Positions 47,820-59,659 of a DNA stretch of 64,000 nt are shown here, piece by piece (positions within the stretch are counted from its first letter, which is position 1; every line of letters starts with the position of its first letter). Both the position numbers and the translations under genes were made by a program. The DNA lies in assembly GCA_015680685.1 (NCBI GenBank), contig MNCI01034802.1:12129-76128 (forward strand), given 5' to 3'. The notes under the pieces were generated by a model. The model saw only the letters and a list, made by a program, of their open reading frames with translations. It ran no database searches and was not told where the DNA came from. The stretch comes from Gnetum montanum. Its lineage: Eukaryota > Streptophyta > Gnetopsida > Gnetales > Gnetaceae.

Positions 47820-49411
47820 ATTTTATTGTATTAGTTGGCTTATGCTCATGGAAAGGTCTAATTTGTTAGATCTTGACTAGTTGTTTCTTGTTTGGGCTGT
47901 TAGGCTTGTAGATCATCATGGCCCCAAAAGCAAAAGTCTCGTAAAGGATGTAAGATCCTTCTTGCAATGTTTGGAACCTAGTTTGTTGAGGTACATGTGT
48001 GGGCTTCCAATAGAGAACCTTATCTCTTGGTTGAAATTTGACTTTTCTAATTTTTAGGTCATGATGCATTTTGTGCTAGCAATCGTTTTCATCTAGTAGG
48101 TTGAGATTCATTAGTCTTTCTTTTTGGGCTAAACTCAAGTCAAGGTTGAGGTCACAAGTTATTGAAAGTGTACAGAGATTGGATTGAATAGGAAGTGTTG
48201 GTAATTTTCTATACACAAGCTCATAGGGAGAGTAGCCTATAGGAAGTTTCCATGTTGAGTAGTAGGCTTAAAGGGCATCATTGAGTTTTGTGCTCCAGTC
48301 TTTCCTATACTTGGTAATAGTTCTTGTTAGTATCCTTGTGATTTTCTTATTGGTAACCTCAACTTGACCATTAGCTTGGGGATGGTAATGTGTTATGAGT
48401 TTGTATTTAACCCCCAAGCATTACATGAGCTTTTGAAAAGTAAGTGCCTATAAAGTGAGTTCCATTATTAGAAATTAATGCACATGGCACACTAAACCTA
48501 TTTACAACATTTTGTTGTACAAACTGAGCAATAGTAGAAGATGTACAGTCAATGAAAATTACTAATCTATCCATTTTGTATAATAGTTAACAACAACTGT
48601 GATGTACACCTTTCCATTTAACATGGGCATGATGGAACCCATGAAATCAATGCCCCAGATGTCAAAGGATTCTAATCATTGTATTCATTGTTGAGGTTCC
48701 ACCATTTGAGTAGTTATTCCACCATCTTGTTGGCATCATTCACAAGAGCAGACATAATGGTAAGCATCCCTGAAGATTGTTGACCAATAGTACCCTACCA
48801 TTAGTATTTTAATGGCTATGCATCTTCAAGCATAGTTTCCTCCACAAGGACCTTCATGAGAATCTTGGAGAATACGCAATTAATCAACATCAGTGACACA
48901 CCAACGAACTAGGCCATTGGCATAAACCCTGTAGAGATGTCTATTGATTTCTATGAAATGATTTCACTAGTGAAGAAACTACTATTTCTTCCAGTGGTCC
49001 AACCCTTGTGGCATATCCTAAGTAAGAAGATAGGTGAGAATGCCATCATATCATTTAAGTTCATTAGGTAATTATCCAATTATATCCCCAACAAAGAGGA
49101 GTTCATCAGGAAACATATCAGATAATGGATCTTCTTCCTCTTTGTTATTCCATTACAATTGAGACAAGTGATCAATGACCACATTCTTAGTATCCTTTTG
49201 ATCTACCATCGTAAGATTGAATTCCTACAAGATCACCAGCCATCATATGACATGGGGTCTCACCATTGGCTTGTTCATCAAAAAGTGGATGGCACTATGG
49301 TCTGTGTGCACAAACACCTTGTATCCAAGCACATAATGCTTGAAATTTTCTAGAGCAAACACCACTACCATCAATTCTTTCTTGGTAGTAGCATAGTTTA
49401 GTTGTGCACCC
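47820..49411 (-). pseudogene. Element D RNase H and integrase remains, truncated by element G
   Basis: From the right: LNYATTKKELMVVVFALENF, then VFVHTDHSAIHFLMNKP, the RNase H end of a Ty3 polyprotein. The decayed integrase core follows (VNRFSVPCALISNNGTHFIG, where the second catalytic Asp has become Asn). Its C-terminal part is at 48069-47866 (KVKFQPRDKVLYW). Many stops and frame changes are present. The upstream half (gag, protease, RT) was cut off by the insertion of G at 49411. Confidence 0.75.
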
Positions 49412-51261
49412 TAAAACACCACCAATTTTGGGCTCCTATAGTTCCCTGGTAGATTTGTCTAAGTGTCAAAATTTGGGCAAAATTTTTCTAACTCTGGCAT
49501 CACACTATCCAATGTAGATAGCATAGCACACTTGAAATCCTAATTTTTGCAAAAATTTTCTAAGTCTACCTATTACACTCCCTAGCATAGCCAGTGTGAC
49601 AGTTCCATGGCTAGTCTACACAAATGTCAAGCCAAAAGTGATCAAAGGTTGCTTGGGATGGACCAAATAGTTTGGCAAATTTTCTATCTCCCAAACTATC
49701 AAGCTCACTATGCTCTATAGCTTGTCTAACTTGACACATGTCCTAGTTGTCAATTCACCTAGGTACTAAGCTAGAGTCTGTCAAAAGTGCTTAGCATGGA
49801 AAAAATAGTTTGGCAAATTTTCTATCTTGTGAGCTGTCAAGCTCTGCTACATTGCACATCATAGCAAGCTTGACACAAATTACAAGGCCAAATTTTTTCT
49901 AAGTGTTGGACAATGATCTATTAAGCTATCTAGACATGGGAGATGCATTTGGTAATTTTTTGACTTCTTAGGCTACCTATCCTACTACACCCTAGAGTGT
50001 GGTTAGCATGCCATGGAGAAACATTACAAGTTTCATCAAAATTTAACAAAGTACTTGTGCTACACTTTGCTATGCTGTGTAGCATAGATAGCGTGGCAAG
50101 TCAAAATCTACAAAAATTTTATTAAGTGTTCACACTGCACTCTGTCACATTGTGTAGCGTAGACAACGTGACGTAAGGAAAATGCCTTCAAATGCCTCCA
50201 AAAGCTCCAAAAAATTAGCATTGACCTTCATTTTAGCTATAACATCCCTCCAACAACCAAGATCAGTAGTCTACCTTGCTTTTGCACCCCCCATTAATTC
50301 CCAAAATTGTCCCTACGCTTGATCCTACTCTGAAGGGGAGGAAGACGTAGTCCCGAAGTGTAGATTCGAAGATGCATTTGTTTTGACATTATTTGTAGGT
50401 ATATAGTTGTCTCTTAGACATTGGCACATGTAGTCTGGGTGGTGTGCTCATAGTTTGATAGTTTTTGAGTTCTCATTCCTATCCTGCAGAGTGTAACATT
50501 TTGAGCTTAACACTTAGAGCATAACACTTGGAGTGTAACATGTTAGCGTGACTTGTCCATGTCCATGCTACATGGTGTCAAGTCCACATCTCACGTCAAC
50601 CCTAGCCCTATAAATACCTCAATAATTAGCATTTTAGGAGTTGGGTTGGAAAATCATTTTAAGCATCAAGCATTAGAGCGCTCTTGGCATCTTCACTACT
50701 CCCACACCTAAGCACCCTAGCTTGACACCTTGCCAAGTATCGTGATAGTTTTTCTTGCACCCGCATAGCATGAAAATTGCAAATCCAGCAGGTTTAGCCT
50801 TCCTTGCAGCTACCAGCACCACATTCATGATGTCCTAGAGACTGTGATTGCATCGCTATGTTTCTGCTATGCCTATTTGAACACTACATACTAGCTTTAA
50901 ACATTATTCAATCAAAATTTATGCTCCCTAATATTTGGGTGGTACATTTCTCCACCATCAAAATCTAGTTCTATATTCTCAACATTACTCTTATGCTTTC
51001 CTCTCCTGTCAATATGCATTTGCATGTTCATGTTACATTATGTTGTGTTCTTGATTGTTGTCTTGGATCTTGCACGAAGCTCATTAAAAACTCCTTTTTC
51101 ATATGATTATTGTTACACCACGTAAGTCCCTATATGATCGATCAAACTGTTCAAGGCACCTCATTTTCGTTTCTCCCAACTTGGCCCTTGTATGGATTTG
51201 GGGTTAGGCTGTACATCAGTGGGCCTCTTGGTGTTCCAACCACTGACGTTTTTGGATGTCA
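49412..51261 (+). repeat. 5' LTR of element G
   Basis: The region is rich in degenerate repeats around AGCATAGATAGCGTGGCA-like words. A TATA-like CCTATAAATACC lies near 50608-50620. It ends GGATGTCA. Only one LTR is visible, so the left border depends on the match to E and the break in D's RNase H. Confidence 0.65.
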
Positions 51262-51264
51262 CCA

Positions 51265-51287
51265 TTTTTGACACTAGAAGGAGGGCC
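51265..51287 (+). other. Presumed primer-binding site of element G
   Basis: Five T followed by GACACTAGAAGGAGGGCC begins four bases after the LTR end. It is the same motif as in E and F. Confidence 0.55.
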
Positions 51288-52428
51288 CCCATTTCTTCTA
51301 TGTGCCATGGGTAGTCCCACATGCTTTCTATACCCTTGTCACTAGCAGCAAGCTAGTGTAGACATAACACCCCTGTGGACCTACCATGGTAGTAGCTAGA
51401 TTATAGGCCAATGTAGGAGTTGTCTACATCCTGGTTTGTGTAGATTGGTCCTAGTTGATGATTCCCCTTGAACCCCATAAGACGAAAAGTCAAAATTATC
51501 CATTATGTCAAGCTCTAAATGTTCTGTAGAGTATGACAACCCAGTGAGCATAACAGTTCCTTAGAGTGTGACAAGCATAACAACAAAGATAACCATTTTT
51601 TAGTGTTTCTAGACTTAGCTATTTTTGGCCTATTTTATTTACAATTTTCACATTTAACCATTTTATCTTATAGTTTTCTACACTTAAACGTTTTTTTGCA
51701 AGAATCTCTTTTTCTCACATCTTTTTTATGCAATGAAAATGAACCTAGTTAACACCTTAGCTACCACCTTGAGCTTAGAGGTGGCTCACCCTATTCAACA
51801 TGTGGTAGATGTTGAGCAACCACTCAGCCTAGTGTAACCACAATGGTAGTCTCTTAGATTGTGGCACCAATCACTTGAACACACAGCACTTGATAATGAA
51901 TGATACAACCCTTTGTGTGCAAAGATTTAGGAAAACTTACTATTGGACTGCTAGGAAATGGAAGGAAAGTGTAGTTTTGAAAGGGAAGTTCCTTCCCACC
52001 CCTAGTGTAGTTATACCACTCACTAAAACTTTCAAATAGATTTTGGACCAACATATCAAGATGAGTGGGCCAAAAGAGCAGGATTCAGCATCCAACTATG
52101 ATAAACCCCTACAAGATGGGAAGGGCGAGTTTGAATCCCATTCCGATGGTGACGTCCTACTCTACATGTCAACTTCACAATTTTCCTCTATATTCTTGCC
52201 ACACCAGTTGCTGTCTTCTACCTTCTTTGAGGTAGATGTGATGCTTTTGTAGCCTAAAACTTCATCGGTGGTAGCTAGCCACCAGGTCTTGTCTATGCAA
52301 TAGAATGTAGGACCTTCTGGTCCTTTTCCCTTTGTCATTTCCTTGTAGTCTGTTCAGCCTTCATAGCCAACATTTGTGATGCCAATGCTACCATATGTGC
52401 ACATCATGCCCATATCGTAGCCACAAAT
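51288..52428 (+). other. Leader region of element G before gag (decayed)
   Basis: The start can be read as LTLEGGPPFLL, resembling LALERGPLSYY at the start of E's pre-gag ORF. Stops follow soon. The short frame 52043-52252 has no motif. Confidence 0.4.
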
Positions 52429-53824
52429 TGTTGATGTTAACACTTCCCGTGCTCTCATGGGGCCATGATTATCAACATATCTATTTCTCTCTCTTAATAA
52501 CCACTATAAAAATCATGCAAAGGATGACAATAGTAAATGTTACTATCAAAGATTATTAAATCAGGACTTCCAAATCTTTCACTAATCTCAAAAAATAATA
52601 GCATTCATGCCTTGGTCTCTATTTAGATCGATATTCATGCCTTGAAACTACTATTTTCTAGTGCAGCACTCGCTGGCAATTAAAAAAAATAGCACAGTGA
52701 TAGAGATTTATGTTGATCTCAATAGGATCAATAGCACAGTGATAGAGATTAATGTTGATCTCAATAGGGGCATTATAAAATGACATGAAGGCGTCTAATG
52801 TTCTCTACAAATGCATACTGCACATAACATTGATTGGTTACATAACTATTTTTGTAGGACATGGTGGACACTTAAATTGAAGATCATGGCTACAGTAATT
52901 GCACGACAATTACAATGGCTATTCATGGTGGTAGTTACTACAGGAACATGGTGGAAACTTAAATTGGAGATCATGGGTTGCAATAATTGCATGGTGATTA
53001 CAATGGCTATTCATGGTAGCAGTTACCATAGGAACATGGTGAGCAGTTATGGTAGAACATGGGCACCATTATGAGATGGCCACAGTGGCTATAAATAGAG
53101 GTAGACATGATCAGTTTGGGGGCACTCTTTCTATTAGTCTTGAGGGGAAACTTCCTTTCTAAAGGTAGTGATTTCCTTATTTCTTTTCTTTTCTTTATAG
53201 GCTTCCGTTTGATCTTTGAGAAGGTTCCAAAGTAGGAGTCAGTGGCTTAAAATCGAATCCTTGCAAGTCTTCTTGGCAATGGCATGAGAGTTCTCTCTCT
53301 CTTCTTTCTATCTACAATAATGCAGGTAGCATAGCCCATGCACAGGACGTGAAACGTGCAATTTTCTTTAGGTTGGTAGCTTGTCTCAGTGGTGTAGACA
53401 TGGGTGGATGATCTTCCTCTTTACGACGGTGCACAAAAGGTGGCAGATAGTGGCAAGCTTTGAGGACTGTAGTTGCTTCCCTATGCAGACTATGGTGGGT
53501 AGTCTCTCTTTCTCTCTTTCTTCCTCTTTCACGACAATCGTGGTCTTCCTACCTAGTAGTGAACACCATCAGTAGTCACGGACCGACAGCGTCAGTAGGA
53601 CCAAGGAAAATTCATTTCTTTTAGTAACATATTGTATTGAAGATAATTATTTAATTTAAATTCCAGATTTTTTTTAGTTTATTATTTGCAAAAGGCCATG
53701 TAGCCCTCTTCAGTTGATACTATTCTTGGGTTTTCACACCTATATAGGAGGCACCCTAGGCAATAGTCTTCTAAAATAAGTTTTCTTTCCCAGTGTTGGT
53801 GTGTCCAAAATTTATGCATCAACA
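52429..53824 (+). repeat. 5' LTR of element F
   Basis: It contains two copies of an 87-bp tandem unit (ACATGGTGGACACTTAAATT at 52859, related at 52946). A separate duplication of about 48 bases around GTGATAGAGATT lies at 52695-52770 and is absent from the other LTR. Confidence 0.9.
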
Positions 53825-53826
53825 TC

Positions 53827-53849
53827 TTTTTGATGCTAGAAGGAGGGCC
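53827..53849 (+). other. Presumed primer-binding site of element F
   Basis: Five T followed by GATGCTAGAAGGAGGGCC starts three bases after the LTR end. It is the motif shared with E and G. Confidence 0.55.
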
Positions 53850-54589
53850 TTTCTCCCGCCTTTTGTTTATCAGCTTTTCTTGCCATTTTTCTAGCCATTG
53901 CTATCCCATTTTATAAAATATCTATTTTCTATCCTTTTTTAGCCTCTATTCTATTTTATTTCCCAAAAATTTCATTTTCTTTGTTTCAAACTTGTTTTCA
54001 ACCATTGCCTTGAAAAATATTTTTAAAGAATTTTCGATCTCTTTATTTTCTATTCTCAAAAGTTCATTTCTTGAAAAATTTTGGGTCTCATCACTCATTT
54101 TTCTTTAATATTTTTTTATTGTTGTTTTTTTTAAATCCTTGTTTCCTAGTCCCATTTTCAAATTTGTGTTTTGGTGATCCTAACCTTAGTCTTGGGTTAG
54201 GTAAGGTGGTTTTATTTAATTATGCAATTTTAAATTTATTTTCCCTAAAATTTTGCATTTTACTATTTACCTTTTAATTTTATAGGTATTGCAATTTTAT
54301 ACATTTATTTTTTATTTTCAAAATATATATCTATATATCTTTTTTAAAAAAATAGCATATTTTAGTGTTTTTCTTTACCAAAAAAAATATTATTTCAATA
54401 TTTTTTTTCTTTTTACGTAATTTTATAGTTTCATTATAACAATTATATTTTATAGTTTTATTTTATGAGAGAACTCTCTTTTGCTTCTAACCGACCAGTT
54501 GCTCATCTCTTCGCATTAAGAAAACAATGAGCCTCACATTTTCCAAGTTTTATTCTTAAGAAAACCCTGACTAGGATGGCAACCAATCC

Positions 54590-55390
54590 ATGCCCAACTC
54601 CCTTGGTCAATTACCCCTTTAACTTTACTAACTACCACCGCATCCCAAAGTCACTCTAGAACATAAATTTGTTCAATGATCCCACAAACCCTACTAGTGA
54701 TGCCCACCAACATGTACAATGTTTTAAAAACTTACTTGGGATCCACAACATTATCCAAAATGATGTGGCCTGTAGAGTATTTGTAACAACTTTTAGGAGT
54801 AAGGCCACTCAATGGTTTTTGATGCTCCCCAATGCTTCCATTAACTTATGGCATGAGTTCAAAAATAATTTTTTGATCTAATTTGACAAATTCACGAGCC
54901 CTGCAATTGTGTCAAGTAACTTCAAGGAGGGTCCTTAATATGCCCCATGAAACTGAGAATGAGAAAGTGCCTTTATTTGAACAAATCATGGTAAATGACC
55001 CTAACCCACACAACACTCGCTATCGCAAACCTAGCGATATTATGAATACTACATAACAACAAACTAGGAATAATCCTTATACATCCCCAAATAGGAGAGT
55101 CCCTAGTCAAAACAATGTAAACAACCAAACTAGGTCATCACAAGTAAATGCCCCACAACAAGCAAACTCCTCTCCTCTACCTAGAAGAGCCACACTTCAA
55201 CTAGAAGCCACAGATGTACCTAAGACTTATGATCTATTTGAGGATTTGAAGAAAAGTAAAGCTAACATTTCAATGTATGACCTTTTACACTTTAATGAAA
55301 TAAAAGAGGTGGTTCAGAACATAGTTCACATGCCTATGACCAAAAAGAAATCCTGAATCCCTGAAAGGCAAGTTCACTTTTCTAAAATTC
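54590..55390 (+). pseudogene. Element F gag
   Basis: The reading shows FNDPTNPTSDAHQHVQCF, CRVFVTTFRSKATQWFLML and INLWHEFKNNFLI, the usual gag capsid core. A stop at about 54880 follows NNFLI. Later there is a Gln/Asn/Pro-rich linker and PKTYDLFEDLKKSKANISM, a word also seen before protease in related elements. Stops at several points make it non-functional. Confidence 0.75.
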
Positions 55391-55395
55391 CTAAC

Positions 55396-56271
55396 ATGCT
55401 ATTAATACAGAACATAAATAATTCTATGTTGAACAAGAAAGATCAACCCCCTTTCCTAACAACCTTGATCATTTTATGGAAGAATGTTTATAATTGTTTG
55501 ATGGATTCTGGAGCAACTGTTAGTGTCATGCCTCTTGAGGTATGTAAGGCTTTAGAAGCACAAATGATACCACAAATGAAAAATGTGATTCAACTCGATG
55601 CGTCCAATGTACCTATAGTAGGGTCATTAAAAGAAGTGAAACTGAAACTTAAACAATACCCTACATTCACATGTTACATAGATATCTTGTTAGTTGACAT
55701 GTCACCTACCTATGGTGTGCTCCTATCTAGCACTTTTGGAGCCAAGTTTGGGGGCTTCTTTAGGTCAAATTTCTCAGAGCTATTAATCCCTATCAAAGGA
55801 AAATCTGAATACATGACTATACCTCAAGAACCCTTCTACAAACAAGTATTTAGAGCCTTGGATCAACAAAATCAATCTTTGGAAGATCAAAACACTAATC
55901 TTTATGTTGGGCTTATTGAGGTTGAGTGTAGCAAACATGTTGTAAATGACTATGTGAGTGGAACTACAAAAATAAATCTTGTCTCTCATGCAGATTCCAC
56001 CCAATCCTATCAAAGTTCTAGAGAAGGTGAAGAAATCTATGGAGATACCTTACCTTATCAACAACATGATGGATTTCATCTAAGTAATCCACCACATTTA
56101 GGGGAAGATAAAGATATAAATAAGACCCTACCTCTTAAAATAGTTGAAGGTGTGCTAAATTTTAACGATACATCCATGGAACATTCTCTTAGAAAGGCTA
56201 TATTCAATGACCCACCAAGACCTAGACCTATGATTGAAACTTATATAAAAGAAAAAATTGATAGAAAATGA
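55396..56271 (+). CDS. Element F protease region (291 codons open)
   Basis: This is the longest intact retroelement frame besides E's pre-gag ORF. The active site reads NCLMDSGATVSVMPLEVCKAL, with the Asp-Ser-Gly retropepsin motif intact. It continues LDASNVPIVGSLKEVKLKL and YIDILLVDMSPTYGVLLS, the standard end of the domain. A C-terminal Gln/Asp/His-rich tail of about 130 residues has no recognised domain. The role would be to cut the gag polyprotein. The start is uncertain because protease is normally fused to gag; the frame begins after a stop upstream. Confidence 0.7.
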   Translation: MLLIQNINNSMLNKKDQPPFLTTLIILWKNVYNCLMDSGATVSVMPLEVCKALEAQMIPQMKNVIQLDASNVPIVGSLKEVKLKLKQYPTFTCYIDILLVDMSPTYGVLLSSTFGAKFGGFFRSNFSELLIPIKGKSEYMTIPQEPFYKQVFRALDQQNQSLEDQNTNLYVGLIEVECSKHVVNDYVSGTTKINLVSHADSTQSYQSSREGEEIYGDTLPYQQHDGFHLSNPPHLGEDKDINKTLPLKIVEGVLNFNDTSMEHSLRKAIFNDPPRPRPMIETYIKEKIDRK

Positions 56272-56750
56272 ACAAGAAAGTTAAGATTGATTTCGATTTT
56301 CGTAATCTTAAGCATCGACAATTTGTTAAACAATGTTTTGATAGGAACTACGTTGGTGAAGTCTTTAAGATAGGAGACCTAGTCCTGGAAAATGTAGAAC
56401 ATTTGACTAATAAAATCTTCAAGGTAAGTTCCCTTCTATGTGGTCATGCCCATTCCAAATTAAACACATCATTTATCCCAATGTGTATAAGGTTTCTGAT
56501 GTGCAACAACATAAGTTACCTAGAAATTTTAATGCATTCTCCAAAGAATTTCTACTCAGGTGTCCCATGTGGACACCTAGTAGATTCTTAGTTGCATGTT
56601 TTCTTCCTCTTCGTCATGCATTTCATTTGTGTATAGTTTCATTTGCATATTTTCTTTGCATTTCCATCATTTTTTTCTTGGTATATTATTTTGATTTTTG
56701 CTTTGTATATGATTTTAGTAATCTTTATGATCTTTTGAGTTACTAGGCGT
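56268..56750 (+). pseudogene. Element F integrase C-terminal remnant
   Basis: After the protease tail, the sequence reads LKHRQFVKQCFDRNYVGEVF then KIGDLVLENVEHLTNKIFKV and, in another frame, YKVSDVQQHKLPRNFNAFSK. These resemble the end of Ty3 integrase (KxGDLVL, then LPRxxNxxxLK). Joined this close to protease, they indicate an internal deletion of RT, RNase H and most of integrase. Confidence 0.6.
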
Positions 56751-57889
56751 TGGGTCATTAGAACACCATTCAAAAATAATGTTAGTATAATGCTTTATAT
56801 AATATTTCTTATTACTATTACATAAAATCTCTTTTATACTATATATTTCAATAATGCTTTGATTCTTCCTAGTCTTTTTCAAGGTTTTATTTTCTATAGT
56901 TATGTTGGATTATGAAGCATGAGATCTGTGCTAACTTATCATGTAATCATCATGATCATATGAGTGTAGGATAGGTGATGTTGGAGAATGGTTAGCCATA
57001 ATTACTAGGTGAACTTGGAAAACTCCATTTTCCCTCTCATAAGCCCTAGCCCTCAAGTGTAATGATCCATGGTTACCCGATGAATAATGGGATGAAGTGT
57101 GTTCATCTCCACTTGAGAACCCTTAGCCACCCAAGAGACGTGCTATGATGTTATCAAATTGTAATTAAAGGCACATACACAAGGGTTGAACTGGACCATG
57201 GGCAAAGTTCCAAAGGACTGTGTTCATTGGCAGTGTAGCTAATCAGCTAAACTTGTGTTGGAATTCCTACCTTAATAATGGAGTATACAATGGGCAAAGT
57301 ATCCTCAAAAAAGAAAAAAAAGGAATGAGGACTATGTTCTTTGGTAGTGTAATAAGTTCTTGAGTGTGATGGGGTCTGGCAGCAATCCTTACCCTAGATA
57401 TCATTCCCCCTTTTGCAAAAAAAGAAAAAAAAGGCAAATAATCCTTTTTCATCCATTTTTTTTCAATGTCAAAAAAAAAGTTCCAAAAAAAAATCCAAAA
57501 GTTGTAGCTAGCCACAATCTAACATGACCCTATCCTCCTTATTAAGTTTAGTATGGGTTTTGTGCTCAAAGTAATCTACATAGTTGTTGACTTTTACCTT
57601 GTAAGATGATTGGGAATGAAATCATAATTATATTTTAATTATATATAGATATATGTAGTTAAAATAATAAATTATATATTTGGATTTTAATTAAATAAGA
57701 TGGTGTGGTTTATGTGGGCCATGTCTAATTCTCTTTTGATTATATGGTTATTTAATTATGTTTATATTAGTATAGATTACTTTCAAGTTTCAATTTGTCC
57801 ATTATGTGGTGTTTTTGATTGCATCTCATTTTAAAATTTCTATGGTCTTGTTCCTTGCACTTGCATGCAATTAAAGTTTGGGGGCTAAG
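56751..57889 (+). other. Element F 3' non-coding region and polypurine tract
   Basis: No coding signal is seen. A diverged pair of segments with ATGGGCAAAGT lies at about 57199 and 57291. Bases 57873-57889 (AAAGTTTGGGGGCTAAG) are the polypurine tract just before the 3' LTR. The frame 57515-57267 (minus) is low-complexity. Confidence 0.65.
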
Positions 57890-59334
57890 TGTTGATGTTA
57901 ACACTTCCCATACTCTCATGGGGTCATGATTATCAATGTCTCTATTTCTCTCTCTTAATAACCACTATAAAAATCATGCAAGGGATGGTGATAGTAAACG
58001 TTACTATCAAAGATTGTTAAATCAACACTTCCAAATCTTTCACTGATATCAAAAAATAATAGCATTCATGCCGTGGTATTTGTTTAAATTGATATTTATG
58101 CCTTACAACTACCATTGTCTAGTGCAACAACCATTAGCAATTAAAAAAATAGCACCGTGATAGAGATTTACATTGATCTCAATAGGGGCATTATAAAATG
58201 ACATGAAGGTGTCTAATGTTCTCTACAAATGCATACTACACATAACATTGATCAGTTACATAACTATTTTTGTAGGACATGGTGGGCACTTAAATTGGAG
58301 GTCGTGGCTATAGTAATTGGGCAAAGGTACAATGGCTATTCATGGAGGAAGTTACTACAGGAACATGGTGGACACTTAAATTGGAGATCATGGACTATCG
58401 TAATTGTGCGATGGTTATAATGGCTATTCATGGAGGAAGTTACTACAGAAACATGGTGGACACTTAAATTGGAGATCATGAGCTACCATAATTGTGTGGT
58501 AGTTATAATGGCTATTCATGATGATAGTTACTGCAAGAACATGGAAAGTGGTTATGGTAGAACATGGGCACCATTATGAGATGGTCGTAGCAACTATAAA
58601 TAAAGGTAAATGCAAATTAGTTTGGGGGAACTCTTTCTATCAATCTTAAGGGATAGCTTCCTCTCTAGAGGCAGTGGTTTTCTCCTTTCTTTTTTTTTCT
58701 TTACAAGCTTCTAGTTGATCTCTGAGGAGGGCCTAAAGCAAGAGCCAACAGCTCAAAATCGAATCCTTGCATGTCTTCTCAGCAATGGCATGAGGGTTCT
58801 CTCTCTATTCTTTCTATCTACAACAATGCAGGCAGCCAACCCATGCACAGGATGTGAGACGTGCAATTTTCTTTATGTCAGCAACTTATCTCAGTGGTGC
58901 AGATGTGGGTGGACAATCTTCCTCTCTATGGTAGTGCACAAAAGGTGGCAGATGATAGTAGGCTTTGAGGACCAGAATTTCCACCCTGTGCAAACTACTG
59001 TGGGTAGTCTCTTCCTCTTTCTCTCTCTCTCCCTCTTTCATGGCGATCGTGGTCTTCCTACCTAGCAGTGGACATTATCTGTAGTCACAGATCGATAACA
59101 CCAGTGGGACCAAGGAAAATTCATTTATTCTAGTTACTTCTTGTATTGAAGATAATTATTTAATTTAAATTCCATATTTCTTTTTAGTTTATTACTTGCA
59201 AAAGGCCACGTAGCCCTCTCCAATTGATACTATTCTTGAGTTTTTGTACCCATATGGGAGGCACCCTAGGAAATAGTCTCCTAAAATGCATTTTCTTTCC
59301 CAATGTTGGTGTGTCCAAAATTTATGCATCAACA
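57890..59334 (+). repeat. 3' LTR of element F
   Basis: It matches 52429-53824 but has three copies of the 87-bp unit (58277, 58363, 58451) against two in the 5' LTR. It lacks the 48-base duplication. Confidence 0.9.
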
Positions 59335-59659
59335 TAAATGAGTCACATTTCCATTATCCCAGCCATATCAATCAAACCACCAATAATAGCTCCAACCTCA
59401 ACTGTGTGGTGGGTAGCGATATCCTTACCCACTATTCAATTGTCCCATGTGTCGTAGTACATGTAGCAGCAAATGTACCAAGCGTCACATGTGGTGGCAT
59501 AGCCCACTACAGGGCTATGGGCCACTCCAATAGCACCACCAATGGCATAGCCGACGCAACCCTCTACAACATCCTTAAGTCTAGACCAAGTGTTCTAGCT
59601 TATCCAAACTCTTAAATAAGAGGTTAGGAAGCTTAAAGTAGCCAGCTTGGAAATAGTCC

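Larger units (their letters stand above)
52429..59334 (+). mobile_element. LTR retrotransposon F (6.9 kb), gag-protease element lacking RT
   Basis: The LTRs (52429-53824 and 57890-59334) start TGTTGATG and end ATCAACA. The flanking 5-mers are CAAAT and TAAAT, one transition apart. The internal part is 4.07 kb: primer-site motif, gag, protease, a short integrase-tail remnant, a 3' non-coding part and the polypurine tract TTTGGGGGCTAAG. RT, RNase H and most of integrase are missing, so it moved, if at all, with help from other elements. It sits inside element G. Confidence 0.9.
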
